Shown here: positions 23,367 through 33,937 of the stretch, piece after piece
Numbering within the stretch: position 1 is the stretch's first letter
Layout: the number at the start of each line of letters is the position of its first letter
Assembly: GCA_019775845.1 (NCBI GenBank)
Contig: JADQAV010000009.1
Location: 1,574,202 to 1,638,201, forward strand
Source of the DNA: Myrmaecium sp. VS I D KN 1
Lineage: Eukaryota > Ascomycota > Dothideomycetes > Valsariales > Valsariaceae
DNA: 64,000 nucleotides
Reading direction: 5' to 3'
Notes under the pieces: generated by a model
What the model saw: the letters and a program-made list of their open reading frames with translations, nothing else
What the model was told of the DNA's origin: nothing
Databases searched by the model: none
Program-made: the position numbers and the translations under genes

Positions 23367-26308
23367 ATGACAGTCAAACCCCCCAAACCCGCCCCCGCCA
23401 GCAGCAGCAGCAACAACAAAGTCCTCCCGCTCCTCCCGCTCGCCCACCCCGCCGTCCTCCTCCCCGGCACCACCCTGCGCGTGCCCATCGCCGGCCGCCC
23501 CGACATCGCCGCCTTGCTGGCCAACATCTACGCCCGCCGCACCGCCGGCACGGCCACGAGTAACATCCTCCTCGCCTGCGTGCCGCTGGCCTCGCCCGGC
23601 CTGAGCCGGGACGGTAAGCTGCTCATCGAGGCCGGCGGGGTGGCCAAAGACGGGTCCGCTGACGGGGAGGACGAGGAGGATGGAAGTGGCTTTGTGGATC
23701 CGGGAGCGGCGACGGAGAAGGATATTTTTGGGTATGGATGTCTGGCGAAGGTCAGCGGGGTTCGCGGCCGTGGCGAGGCGGACCTGGCGCTGGTTGTGGA
23801 GGGCGTGGGACGTTGTGTGGTGGAGCGGGTGGTGCAGGAGCGGCCGTATTTTGAGGGCGAGCTGAGGGGCGTGGCGGATGAGGGTGAGTGACTTGCTGGC
23901 TTTCCTTTGTCCCGTTTTGCAATGGAGCAGTGCATTGGAAGCGGAAGATGCAAGGCTGATGCATGATAACAGATGTGGATACCGAGGACGTAGAGTTCCA
24001 GACGTCATTCGACAATCTGAAGAGGCTCTCGCGCGAGCTGCTCGCGCTCATCCGGCTGGCTTCCATCCTGCCTCGCACGGCGGGGGTCATGCCGACGATT
24101 AACCCGCTGCTCGCCCGGCGACTGGACATCTTCATCAGCAGCAAGAAGATTGACGAGGCCGGCCAGCTGGCGGATTACATGGCGCACATCCTCGCGCTCG
24201 ACCACGCGTACAAGCTGCGGATCCTGGCCGCCTCGAGCGTGAAGCATCGGTTGGAATTGGTGACGGAGGCCCTGCAGGAGCAGATCAAGAGCATACAAGG
24301 GCACGGTCGGATCATGACCATCACGACCACCAGCGATTCCGACCATACGATCGATTCAGACCGGTTGAGGAAGCTGAGGCAGGAGGCCTTGCTTCGGAGG
24401 GGTGGACTGGGCGGGGGATTCCCGGGAATGCCTATGCCGCCTGGGTTTGGCGGCGGCCAAGGCGGTAACGAAGACGAGGCGAACGAGATTGCGGAGCTGA
24501 AGAAGCGGTTGGAGGAGGCGGGCTTGAAGGGAGAGGCGAAGAAGGTGGCGACGAGGGAGCTGCAGCGGCTGGGCAAGATGAACCCGGCGCAGGCGGAGTA
24601 TCAGGTGTGTCGGAACTACTTGGAGAATCTGGCGGAGATACCGTGGAGTAAAGTCACGGTGGATGGGTTGGGCAAAGACATGCTGGCGAAGGCACGGGCG
24701 CAGCTGGATCGCGACCATTACGGGCTGGAGCCGATCAAGAAGCGGCTGCTGGAGTATTTAGCGGTGCTGAGGTTGAAGAGAGGGGTGAACGAGACTATCG
24801 AGGAGCAGCTGAAGAAGTTGGAGGAGGCGGATGAGGGCAAGAAGAAGGCCGTGGCCAGAAAGAACAAGGATCTCAAGGTGGTGAGGGAGCCATCCGAGGA
24901 GGAACTGGCGCTGCTCGAGAAGAAGCGGTTGGTTGACAAGTCGCCTATCCTGCTGCTTGTCGGACCGCCTGGCACCGGCAAGACGAGCCTTGCAAAGTCC
25001 ATCGCTACCGCCCTGGGACGCAAGTTTCATCGCATTTCGCTCGGTGGTGTCCGCGATGAGGCGGAGATCCGTGGACACCGCCGCACCTACGTGGCGGCCA
25101 TGCCCGGTCTCATCGTCAATGGGCTGAAGAAGGTCGGTGTTGCCAACCCGGTCTTCCTCCTCGACGAGATCGACAAGGTTGGCGGGTCCAACTTTCACGG
25201 CGACCCCTCGGCCGCCATGCTCGAGGTCCTCGACCCGGAGCAGAATCACACCTTCACCGACCACTACGTCAACATCCCCATCGATCTCAGCAAGGTCCTC
25301 TTCATCGCCACCGCTAACAGCCTCGACACCATTCCCCCGCCGCTGCTGGACCGCATGGAGACAATCCACCTCTCCGGCTACACGACGCTCGAGAAGCGCC
25401 ACATCGCGCAGCGCCACCTCCTGCCCAAGCAGATCCTCACAAACGGCCTGACCCCAGACCTCATCTCCATCGCGCCCGAGGTGCTGGACAAGATCATCAC
25501 GAGCTACACGCGCGAGAGCGGGGTGCGGAACCTGGAGCGCGAGCTCGGCCACATCTGCCGGTTCAAGGCGGTCGAATACGCCGAGGCCAAGGACCACGAC
25601 CAGCTCTCCTCATACAACCCGGTCGTCGGCCTCGCCGACCTCGAGAACATCCTCGGCATCGAGCGATTCGAGGAGGAGCTCGCGGCCACAACGGCGCGGC
25701 CGGGCGTCGTGACGGGCCTGGTCGCCTACTCCTCCGGCGGCCAGGGCTCCATCCTCTTCATCGAAGTCGCCGACATGCCGGGCAACGGCCGGGTCCAGCT
25801 CACGGGCACGCTGGGCGAGGTGCTCAAGGAAAGCGTGGAGGTGGCGCTGAGCTGGGTGAAGGCGCACGCCTTCGCCCTCGCCCTCACCCACGACCCGACC
25901 GAAGACCTCATGAAGTCGCGCAGCGTGCACGTGCACTGCCCCGCCGGCGCCGTCCCCAAGGATGGCCCTTCCGCCGGCCTCGCCCATACCATCGCTCTCA
26001 TCTCCCTCTTTGCTGCCAAACCTGTCCCCCCGACCCTCGCGATGACGGGCGAGGTCAGCTTGCGTGGTCGTGTCCTCCCCGTGGGGGGGATTAAGGAGAA
26101 GCTGATTGGCGCCCTGCGGGCGGGGGTCAAGGTGGTGTTGCTGCCGGAGGGGAATCGCAAGGATGTGAGGGATGTGCCGGAGGAGGTGAAGAGGGGGTTG
26201 GAGGTTGTGCATGTGGGGAGTGTGTGGGAGGCGTTGCGGTGGGTGTGGCCGGAGGAGGAACGCTGGAGGGAGGCGGCGCGGGGGAGGGAGGTCGAGAGTC
26301 GGTTGTAG
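23367..26308 (+). CDS. Peroxisomal Lon protease homologue (LonP2/Pln type)
   Basis: ATP-dependent serine protease for peroxisomal matrix protein quality control. Exons 23367-23883 and 23973-26308 with an 89-nt intron give 950 aa. Order: Lon N-terminal substrate-binding domain ([20 protein letters not shown] from about residue 20, through about 300), Gly/Pro-rich insert, coiled coil, AAA+ module with Walker A GPPGTGKT at about 503-510 and Walker B FLLDEID at about 567-573, then the S16 protease domain. The catalytic dyad is Ser839 ([11 protein letters not shown]) and Lys880 ([12 protein letters not shown]). The protein ends in Ser-Arg-Leu, a canonical PTS1 signal, and there is no mitochondrial presequence. 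This separates it from mitochondrial Pim1. The start has good context (CCACCATGA). The neighbouring GST is on the same strand but there is no evidence of co-regulation. Confidence 0.95.
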
Positions 26309-26913
26309 AGTTTATGGCTGAGCCTGGGCTGGTTTGGGGGGCTTTGAGGGGGTGATGACTTGTTTGGTTTTTTTTACTTTTTTTTTTCTTTTCCTTGCGT
26401 GCGTTTCGATATATCTTGGAGTTGGGTTCGGTTAGCGGTTATCAGTGTGCGTTCCTAGGGATGTTTTTGGTCTGTTTTGAGTCTTGAGGACGGACTGCAT
26501 CTTGAGTTCCATTTTACGTTGAGTATAGGTTTACAAGGAGCATGCTGCATCCTCTATCATTATGTCTACCCTTTATTTTCTGCTTCAATTTATCCAAACA
26601 CTGTCCGTCCAATGCAGGTGCCGCTCGATCTTTCACAACTTGATGGTTTTTCCTTATCCGCCTCTTCTCTGTGTCTCAGCGAAATGAACATCAATACAGG
26701 ATAACCGGAAATGGAAAGGAAAAAATAGAAGGAATGAATAAGCGTAGCAGAACTTCGCCTCAACCGCCTGAACGCCACCGCCAGAAACTAACCTCGGGGG
26801 AAGAAAAGGATTAGGTGACAAAAATCCGAAAAGTATGTCATCTCTTGAACCTCCTACGTCCTTGGTCTTACGACCTACCTAACCCTCCCACAACCTCGTT
26901 TCCATATCCCTCC
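26309..26913. other. Convergent intergenic region
   Basis: Spacer between the plus-strand Lon gene and the minus-strand hypothetical gene. T-runs at about 26368-26395 fit a Lon 3' UTR. No gene is seen. Confidence 0.45.
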
Positions 26914-28464
26914 TCAACTCGGTCGACACCCCTCCTTCTCCTCCTCCCCCTCCTCCCTCACACCACCACCACCCTTCTCTTCCTCTTCCCCTTCCTCTTC
27001 CTCCTCCACTCTCCCTCCTTTCTCCTCACGAGCAGCCTCATTCCCACCCCCACCACCACACCCCCCATCCACACTCCTCGCCCTCTTCCCCCGCAGCGCC
27101 AACGCCGCCGCAAGCCGCTCCGGCCCCGCCGCCGACGCCCTCCTCTTCCTCACCATCCCCGCCCCGGTCCCCGCCGCAGGGGATGCAGGGGAGGCAAACC
27201 CATCCCCCTCCCGTTCCTCTTCTTCATCCTCCAACCCCCGAAACCCTTCCCACCCTGCCTCATTCTGGTCTTCGGCGAGGATCCCCAGCGGATCGCGGAT
27301 CGTGCCGGGCAGGAAGAGCGCGGCGGTGGGGGTGTTGGGGCCGCTGCCACCGCCGGGTCCGTAGTGCTGGCGGTGTTGGTGCAGGAGCCAGGCGGTGGGG
27401 GTGAAGGGGGTGGCGGAGGGGCGGAGGGGGCTTGTTTGTTTTGCGGTTGCTGGGGTGGAGGTGGTGGAGGTGGAGCTGGAAGGGGCCGCCGCGGCCTCGG
27501 TGTCGATGCGCAGGTTGTTGATGTTGAGGGGTGTGCTGGTGCTGGTGTTTCTGTTTGTAGTGGAGGGGTAGGTTTGGGTAAGCCAGGGGCTTTGGTCGGA
27601 GGTGGAGGGATGCTCGTCCTCGAGCATGGCCGTCGTGCTGGTTTCGGTTGGAGAGGAGGGGATGTTGGGGGTGCTGCTGCTTGTTGGGGAGGGGGGCGCG
27701 GGGCTGGAGGCGGGAAGGCTGAAGGGAAGCGCGTGCTGTGGGATTGGGGCGCGGAGCGTGCTGGGGGGTGTGAATGGTGGGAGGGCGGTTTGCTGGATGG
27801 CTTGTGGCTGGTGGTGGGACTGCTGGTGGAAAAGATGAGTGTGGGAGAGGCTGGAGAGCGGAGCGTAGGAGACCGTTGGCGGCCAGGATGGCGCGTCTTG
27901 CATGTGGACATCCACAGAGGGCCGTGGCGTGAAGTGAGCGTTGTAGATGGCGTACTGCTGCGGGAGAGGATGGTTGTAGGCTGCGCTACCGCCGTAGACG
28001 TAGCCTGGGTGGAAACTCGGTGGTTGAGCGCTCCATCTGGGATCGTGAGGCTGAGCGGACATCGACATCGGCATGTTGACCCCCATACCCCAGTACTGCT
28101 GCTGCTGCTGTTGCTGTTGCTGCGGCCAGATGGCGCTCACGGAGGCGGAGGCCCATCTAGCCTGGTTCACACCGAGGTTCAGTCGGGCGAAGGTGGCTTC
28201 GACCCCGCGCAGGTTGCCCTCCAGCGCCTCCCGCTCCGACTCGGCTTGTTTGAGGTTCTTCCGCGCCCGGAAACGGGCTTGTTGGTACTTCTTCCGGACC
28301 TTCCGCGGAAGTCCCGCCGGTGCCAGCTTCTCCTCCACCCCGTCCAGTTTTCCGTGCAGGCTCTGGATGAGCGAGGCCACGCGAGCGTGCTCGTTGAGGA
28401 GGTAGGTGCGCTGTGTGACCAGTGACTGGACGTCCATGCTGCTGCTGCTGCTTGCGCTGCTCAT
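26914..28464 (-). CDS. Hypothetical protein, N-terminal coiled coil with disordered Gln/Ser/Pro-rich tail
   Basis: Single-exon gene of 516 aa. The start at 28464 (MSSASSSSSMDVQSLV) is the first ATG; the frame is open upstream without one. Residues 10-95 are predicted helical and charged (QRTYLLNEHARVASLIQSLH, KLAPAGLPRKVRKKYQQARF, NLKQAESEREALEGNLRGVE), resembling a coiled coil with a basic patch. A run of nine Gln follows. The rest is Pro/Ser/Thr-rich, with ATPFTPTAWLLHQHRQHYGP, GTIRDPLGILAEDQNEAGWE and a basic VRKRRAS segment before a Glu/Gly-rich acidic tail. The conserved-looking islands near the end suggest a real protein and a nuclear location. No family is recognised. A long plus-strand open frame over the same DNA is a compositional shadow. 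Confidence 0.7.
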   Translation of the reverse strand: MSSASSSSSMDVQSLVTQRTYLLNEHARVASLIQSLHGKLDGVEEKLAPAGLPRKVRKKYQQARFRARKNLKQAESEREALEGNLRGVEATFARLNLGVNQARWASASVSAIWPQQQQQQQQQYWGMGVNMPMSMSAQPHDPRWSAQPPSFHPGYVYGGSAAYNHPLPQQYAIYNAHFTPRPSVDVHMQDAPSWPPTVSYAPLSSLSHTHLFHQQSHHQPQAIQQTALPPFTPPSTLRAPIPQHALPFSLPASSPAPPSPTSSSTPNIPSSPTETSTTAMLEDEHPSTSDQSPWLTQTYPSTTNRNTSTSTPLNINNLRIDTEAAAAPSSSTSTTSTPATAKQTSPLRPSATPFTPTAWLLHQHRQHYGPGGGSGPNTPTAALFLPGTIRDPLGILAEDQNEAGWEGFRGLEDEEEEREGDGFASPASPAAGTGAGMVRKRRASAAGPERLAAALALRGKRARSVDGGCGGGGGNEAAREEKGGRVEEEEEGEEEEKGGGGVREEGEEEKEGCRPS

Positions 28465-29421
28465 CCTGTCCGTAACGGTATGGCCTGGTGCGTTGTGCTG
28501 GTTCGAATGTCGGAGGAAGGTGAATTGAGAAGGAGTGTGTCCAAGTGAGAAGGCCAGCTTCTGCTTGGGCTCGTCGGGTGTCAGTACCAACTTGCTCTTA
28601 TGAATCCATTGTGAGGTGGTCTCGGAGGAAGCGTGTGGAGGAGAGATGGTATGTCTCAGCCCGGAGCGAGAGACTATGAATGAAAGACTAGGACAAAGAA
28701 ACGCTCCACGTGCTTTTGTAAGAGCCCGATATGCTACGCCTGCCTGCGGGGTATGCGCGAGGGAGAGACGAGAGCGGACGTGTTGAGGAAGTGACAATGT
28801 TTACTCGATGCTGGCGTCCAAGGAGATTCAGGAGTGAAGCACTTGCTCTGCAGCATCTCCCCCTTGCGCGACTGCTATTTGCATCACGAAGAAAACAAGC
28901 AGGGTTGGCCAACTGCATGGGCTTTCCATGCAAATTGAGGATCGTGAAGAGTGAAACTTGATTTTCCGAATTCCGCCCCTCATCATCAGACAAAGAAGAG
29001 AATGAAAGGATATATAGCGGCGTACCTGGAAGCCCGATCTAATTATAAAAAGTATAAAACGTCCGGGCCGCATTCTTTGACGCCCCCGCCTGAGCAGACA
29101 AAGAAGACGCTGGGTCAATTTCCCCCTTCCCCTAGAAAAACGATAGGCCGGAACGAACCGCCCCGAAGCTGAAAGACTATGCACAGAATGAAAGGCTTCC
29201 AAATAGCTAGTCTTGATGAAGAAGGAATAATAGGAGATAGAACGGCTTGGTCTAAGCGGATAACGTCGAGCGCAAAAAGCCACTGATCCGGGGCTTATTG
29301 CCGCTGCCCTGCCCAGGCGGGACCAGACGTAGGATAACCGCGTTCGGACCCCGACTGCAGGGAATCGTAGCACCCGGTTGGAGGTGATAGAAACCGGCGC
29401 AAGGATGGGGAATTACGATGA
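28465..29421. other. Intergenic between two minus-strand genes
   Basis: Contains the promoter/leader of the coiled-coil hypothetical gene. It is slightly AT-rich near 29030-29060 (TATAAAAAGTATAAAA, possible TATA-like element). Its orientation relative to the minus-strand gene is unproven. No other gene is seen. Confidence 0.4.
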
Positions 29422-31759
29422 TTAAATTGTGGTAATCGCGGAAGTGACCGCTACGGCGGAAGTTTTGACAACCTCACAGACCGGTTCGAGCTCGACCTTG
29501 AAAGCCGAAATGAACGCAGTCGTAGTGATAGCCGTTCCCTTCGTGCCGATGTGGTAGCATAAGACAGAGCTACGATAGGTGACGCCTATGCAGTCGGAGT
29601 ACAGCGAGCATGATTCCAGACAACTGGCCAAGCTCGACATGGCATACACTCGCAAGAGGCCGGTGCCATACTCCTTGTAGCACTCAACCTCGAATACAGT
29701 GCCGTCGGTAGTTTCGTAATACTCGTCGTTTATGGCGGGACAAGAAACCGGGGAGGGGTTGGTGATCGTGGAAGTGGTGCAGGTAGTGACAACAGCTGCA
29801 CTTGACGTCAGTGCCACTGCCGTGGTAGTCGGAGCTTCAGTGGTTTCCGGTATGGAAGATGGTTCCACAGATGAGGTAGGAGTAGCGGTGGACGTAGGTG
29901 TTGCTGTGAACGTGGGCGTTGCCGTGGACGTAGGCGTTGCCGTGGACGTGGGCGTTTCTGCGGACGTAGGTGTTGCCGTGGATGTAGGCGTTGCCGTGGA
30001 CGTAGGTTCTTGAGAAGATGTTTCTACAGTTACCGCCGGAGCTGTGCTAGAAGGCACCGGACTCGAAACACTCTCGGGCGCGCTTGAACTAGGGACCGCG
30101 GAGCTGCCCGTCGTAAGGGTCGCGTTGATTGCTGTTGAAGAAGGCGTGGCCTGCTCGGAGAATGTAGATGAGGTGTTGAATGCCGAGCTTGTTGGGGACA
30201 CTGCAACACTCTGGCTTGTCGTGAGTGCTGTCGTCTGCATAAGCTCCAAAGTGCTGCTGTTCGTCGCAAGAGAGACGGACACGGTTGTATTGACGGCCGT
30301 CTGTGCAGGCACAGAGACGCTGCTGTTCGTCACCAGTGGAACTGACACGGTTGTGTTGACGGCCGAAGTAGGCATGAAAGACGTCTGGAGCGAACTCAGA
30401 GTAATGGTGGAGTTGCTGATGCTAGGCAAGGTGAAAGTGCTGGCGGAAGAATTCGAGGAGGGGCCTGCCGAGAGGCTTGCCAAAGGAAGAGTAACGAGAG
30501 AAGAGGGCCGAAAAACACCAGTTCCAGTAGCCAAGATGGAGGTTGTCATCCCGGATGCGTTGAAGGACGGGTAGAGCGGGACACTCAACACACCAGCCGA
30601 TGCTGACCCGGTTCCTGCGGTTTGCGTGGCATTTGCCACGCTACTTGAATATGTTGTCGTGTTAGGGTCGGAGCCCGTACGGGCAGAAGAGAGGAAGCTA
30701 GACGGCAACAGAGCGATACTTGACGCACTCGGCTGTCCCGACACACTCGAATAGACAGCGGATGTTTTCAATGAGCCCGTCGCGCCTGCAGCAGACACCG
30801 TGCTGTTGGCATACGGAGGGTAAGGGGCGAATGTCACTTCAGGGACATTGGTTGTGCTGGATTCCACCTGAGGCACACCAACAGCGGACTCCGAGCTTGA
30901 GGAGATTACTGGCCGCCCTCCGCTCGACTGCTGAGACGCCAGGGTCGTGCGGACCGAGGAGGCCGTTGACGGTGACTCGAGTATGGAAGAAACATGGATA
31001 GCCTCTTCGGAGACAGAGAAATACGTCTGAGGCTCAACAGCAGAAGACGGCGAGACGAGCACGCTGCCCTTAGAACTCTGCGGCATGGGTTGTGGCACAA
31101 TAAGGGAGCTAGTCGCTGTCGCCTCTTCGACCACAATGGAGGTCACCTCGATTACAGAGATCCTTTCGGGGGCGTTGGAGTTCGCTGGGATGTGTAGGGT
31201 AAGAGTCTCCGTTATCGTCTCCACGATGACCACATGGCTCTCTTTGGTGACAGAACCTGGCTTTCCTTGGGAAGCACCCTGAGGCGGCTGAGGTCGAGGC
31301 GTGTGAGCGGGTGTCTCGGGGGCCAGGTCAGGGGCCGAAGTGTATGGTTGTATGAACGATTGTGGCTTCAAAGTTGGACTGTGATATTGCAGAGGCGGCC
31401 TGGTATCATGATGGGGCGGCTCAGGTTCATCCAAATAGCAACGGCATGCGCCATGCAGAGATACTGTGCTGTTGTGACAGCGCTGACCAATCTCAACAGG
31501 CACAGGCCTGCCAGTTGCGAAGTGAGTGGCATTCCTGTTCGTCGCGTTCACGTAGGACTCGCAGAACGTAGGAGAAAAATGGGGTGTGCTGCGGAGGGCC
31601 TTCAAGCAGTCTTTGATGCGTCTGTTAGCAAAGGGCAACAATCGATGGAGGAAAAGCCAACCTACCATCTTCCACGCATCTCGCCGTGGCATTAGCATGA
31701 GCACTTGCTCCGGGAATTAAGAACAGCGCAGCAACTGTAACGACAGAGCTGAACAACAT
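29422..31759 (-). CDS. Secreted mucin-like Ser/Thr-rich protein with a C-terminal Cys-containing PAN/apple-like region
   Basis: Exons 31666-31759 and 29422-31610 with a 55-nt intron give 760 aa. Exon 1 encodes a classical signal peptide (MLFSSVVTVAALFLIPGASA, cleavage near residue 20). A Cys-containing N-terminal unit follows (CVEDDCLKALRSTPHFSPTF then CESY), a pattern common in fungal secreted proteins. About 450 residues are Ser/Thr/Val-rich and probably O-glycosylated, with many NxS/T sites and internal repeats. Residues about 650-740 are a cysteine-containing folded segment (ECYKEYGTGLLRVYAMSSLA, SCLESCSLYSDCIGVTYRSS, VLCYHIGTKG) resembling PAN/apple-like domains of fungal wall proteins. 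No GPI signal or membrane helix is evident at the end. The acceptor ATCAAAG|ACTGC is chosen because it is the one that keeps frame. It is likely extracellular or wall-associated; function unknown. Confidence 0.85.
29881..30006 (-). repeat. 18-bp tandem repeat encoding TPTSTA units
   Basis: About seven copies of an 18-bp unit (plus strand GCGTTGCCGTGGACGTAG and variants) lie inside the mucin-like gene and encode repeated Thr-Pro-Thr-Ser-Thr-Ala hexapeptides. Unit length is a multiple of three, so copy-number change would keep frame. Confidence 0.9.
30232..30375 (-). repeat. Longer imperfect repeat encoding NTTVSVxLxTNSS units
   Basis: Two clear copies and a degenerate flank of a roughly 66-bp unit in the mucin-like gene encode NTTVSVPLVTNSSVSVPAQT and NTTVSVSLATNSSTLELMQT. 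These look like recent internal duplications carrying N-glycosylation sequons. Confidence 0.7.
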
Positions 31760-33937
31760 TATTCCTCCAGGCCTGATGGGCAGCCGCTACCACAACTACT
31801 GAACGAGTGAACCTGACGAGGACTGGAAGGAAAGGAGAACGAGAGCGGGAAAACTAGCATGGTCCCAGAGCCTTCTTATTGACTCCCCAAGCACGCCTCT
31901 GGAGTTGGCCAGTAGAGGCAAGACCTTCTCAGCCGCATCGGCTGGTCCCTCAAGCTAGTACCAGAAGAGGCCGTGTCTGGCGCGTTGAGATAGCCAGCGA
32001 GGCCAACTAGGGCGAGCCAGCCTATAGTAGAGCCCTACGACGCGGCTCATCGTCCGGGTTAGGCTGGCCTCTCTTGTCGGCAATTAGCAAAGTGCACGAT
32101 CGGCTCAGCGATTCCCTAGTGTGCCTGCCGCAGTAAGCGGGAATAGAGGCCTTGAAGATCCAGAGCCCCAGAAGATCAAAAATGGGGTCAGTGTTGGAAC
32201 CGGAACTTTTTTCAGCGACTGTCAGAGGGCCGTTGAGCGGCCTGTCAGCCAGCCACGCTGAGCGTTAGCGAACGCCATCTCTAGGAACCACGCGTGCCCC
32301 TTAGCTGCAAGCGGGGCGATTTGCCGAACTTCAGCATGGGAAATGAGATTCCTTTCTCATTTTGGGATTTGAGTGGAGCTGTTCCTGGTGCTCACAAACT
32401 GGCCGGGAAAGTCCAGACCATACGACCGTGTGTAGGAGTAGGAGTGGACTGTCACTATCATTATCACTGACACTATACAACGCTGTGACCAGCATAGACC
32501 GAACAAAAGCACGATGTATGCATAGCGTCGACTTCTTGGACACTCACTCCAGATTTTGTTGAATGGAGAAGTTGTGTTTTTGATCGAACTTGTCACTCGG
32601 GCTGGAATCTTGGATTAAGAAATATGCAGATCACCGGAAGATCGTGCGTGCCAAGGAATCTGTATGGCTTCTCAATATCCAGATCTTATCTCCAGCTAAA
32701 GGATCGCTCCAGGTACCGCAGAATGCCCCTGCTGTGACAGCAGCAATGAACTCCGCAGAGTATCTCTCGGTCGAATTGTTGCATTTCTAGAGTTGGCAAT
32801 GTGGATGCTGCTACTTGACTGCCAGTAGACCTGGTCGTAGTGGGCAGTTGAGGGGAAGATATGAAGTCTCGGTGTATGCACGTTGTCCCTTCGGAGTTGC
32901 AGCGTGATGGAAGCTTTTCGTCTGATGGTGTTGAGGATTTCCCTCTGTGCCTCGTGGCTTGGGTGCAACCGTGCTCAACCGGACCTCATCATCTCGTAGT
33001 TCCGTCCGCGGGGAGAGGCCGCTTGGGGGCACCTCTTCTTCTTCCTCTTCTTCTTCTTCTCCCCCCTCCAACATTATTCGGCCGTGACAAATACAATGCA
33101 CCATGGCCTGATCCTCACCTGCTTCACGGGGCGGTCGCTTGCCCACCTCCGCCATGGGATCGAGCAGCAGGTCCAAGTGCCGAGGTAGCTGCCCCGGTCT
33201 TGTTCATTGCAACCCCGCAGTTCTCCGCCCACTAAGCATCCGCATCGATGCGAGCATCATCCGCCGCCAAGCCGATCCCGATGACCATCCAGATCGCATC
33301 GGCTTCGTGCCTGATGGCTTGCAGCGACGGCAGAGATAAGACTACCCAACCGGAGATACATTCAAGGGGACGCGACATGCTCAGGAGGCTGTACATACGT
33401 ACCTACTCAGAGTACTCCTGGTCTTCTTCATACGGAGCATCATACCGGAGGGGCTGTCTCCAAGGTTTCTGCTAGCTCAGGGCAGCTCTCCACAAGTCAT
33501 GGGAACTCATCCACTCAGCGGTCCCACCGTTGCTGACCAACACGCCCACACGTCATTACTATGCGGACATGTTCGGAGGTGAGGGGATGACAGCCATTCA
33601 CCCTGCAACGTTCCCCTTTGCAAGGCCTCGGTTGTGGACTCCTGTGCAGCATTCCTTGTACACGGCCCTCGCCCGCGCAGATACTCTCCTCATCCGTAGT
33701 CAGCTAGTACCGCGGTGATCCAGGTACATGAGGCCCTCGTGTCCCTTGATTTGCTCCGACATGCGTTGCTGATACTTTAGCCTTTCCACAGTTCCTATAC
33801 CCTCCCGCAAACCTACGTCGTACACTTTGTACAGTGTTTACCCTGGGCGCCTTTGTTCATTCCATAAGAACATCATCGGTACCCGTAACCCCGCGGCATC
33901 CTCAGGCCTCACGAAGCGAGATCCGACGCCCTGCAAT
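31760..33937. other. 2.2-kb intergenic region between divergent mucin-like gene and Egt1
   Basis: It holds the promoter of the mucin-like gene (left) and of Egt1 (right). A TTC/CTT-rich low-complexity run lies at about 33030-33066 and creates a Glu-rich antisense open frame (32811-33176) that I do not accept as a gene. No RNA gene or mobile element is recognised. Confidence 0.45.

Noticed and set aside
26815-28425. 536-codon plus-strand open frame opposite the Gln/Ser-rich gene
   Set aside because: Its product is Gly/Arg/Val low complexity. The minus frame has coherent helical and conserved-looking islands and a clean ATG, so the plus frame is a compositional shadow.
32811-33176. 121-codon Glu-rich minus-strand frame in the Egt1 upstream region
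   Set aside because: The only feature is a poly-Glu run produced by a CTT microsatellite; there is no domain and no splice context.
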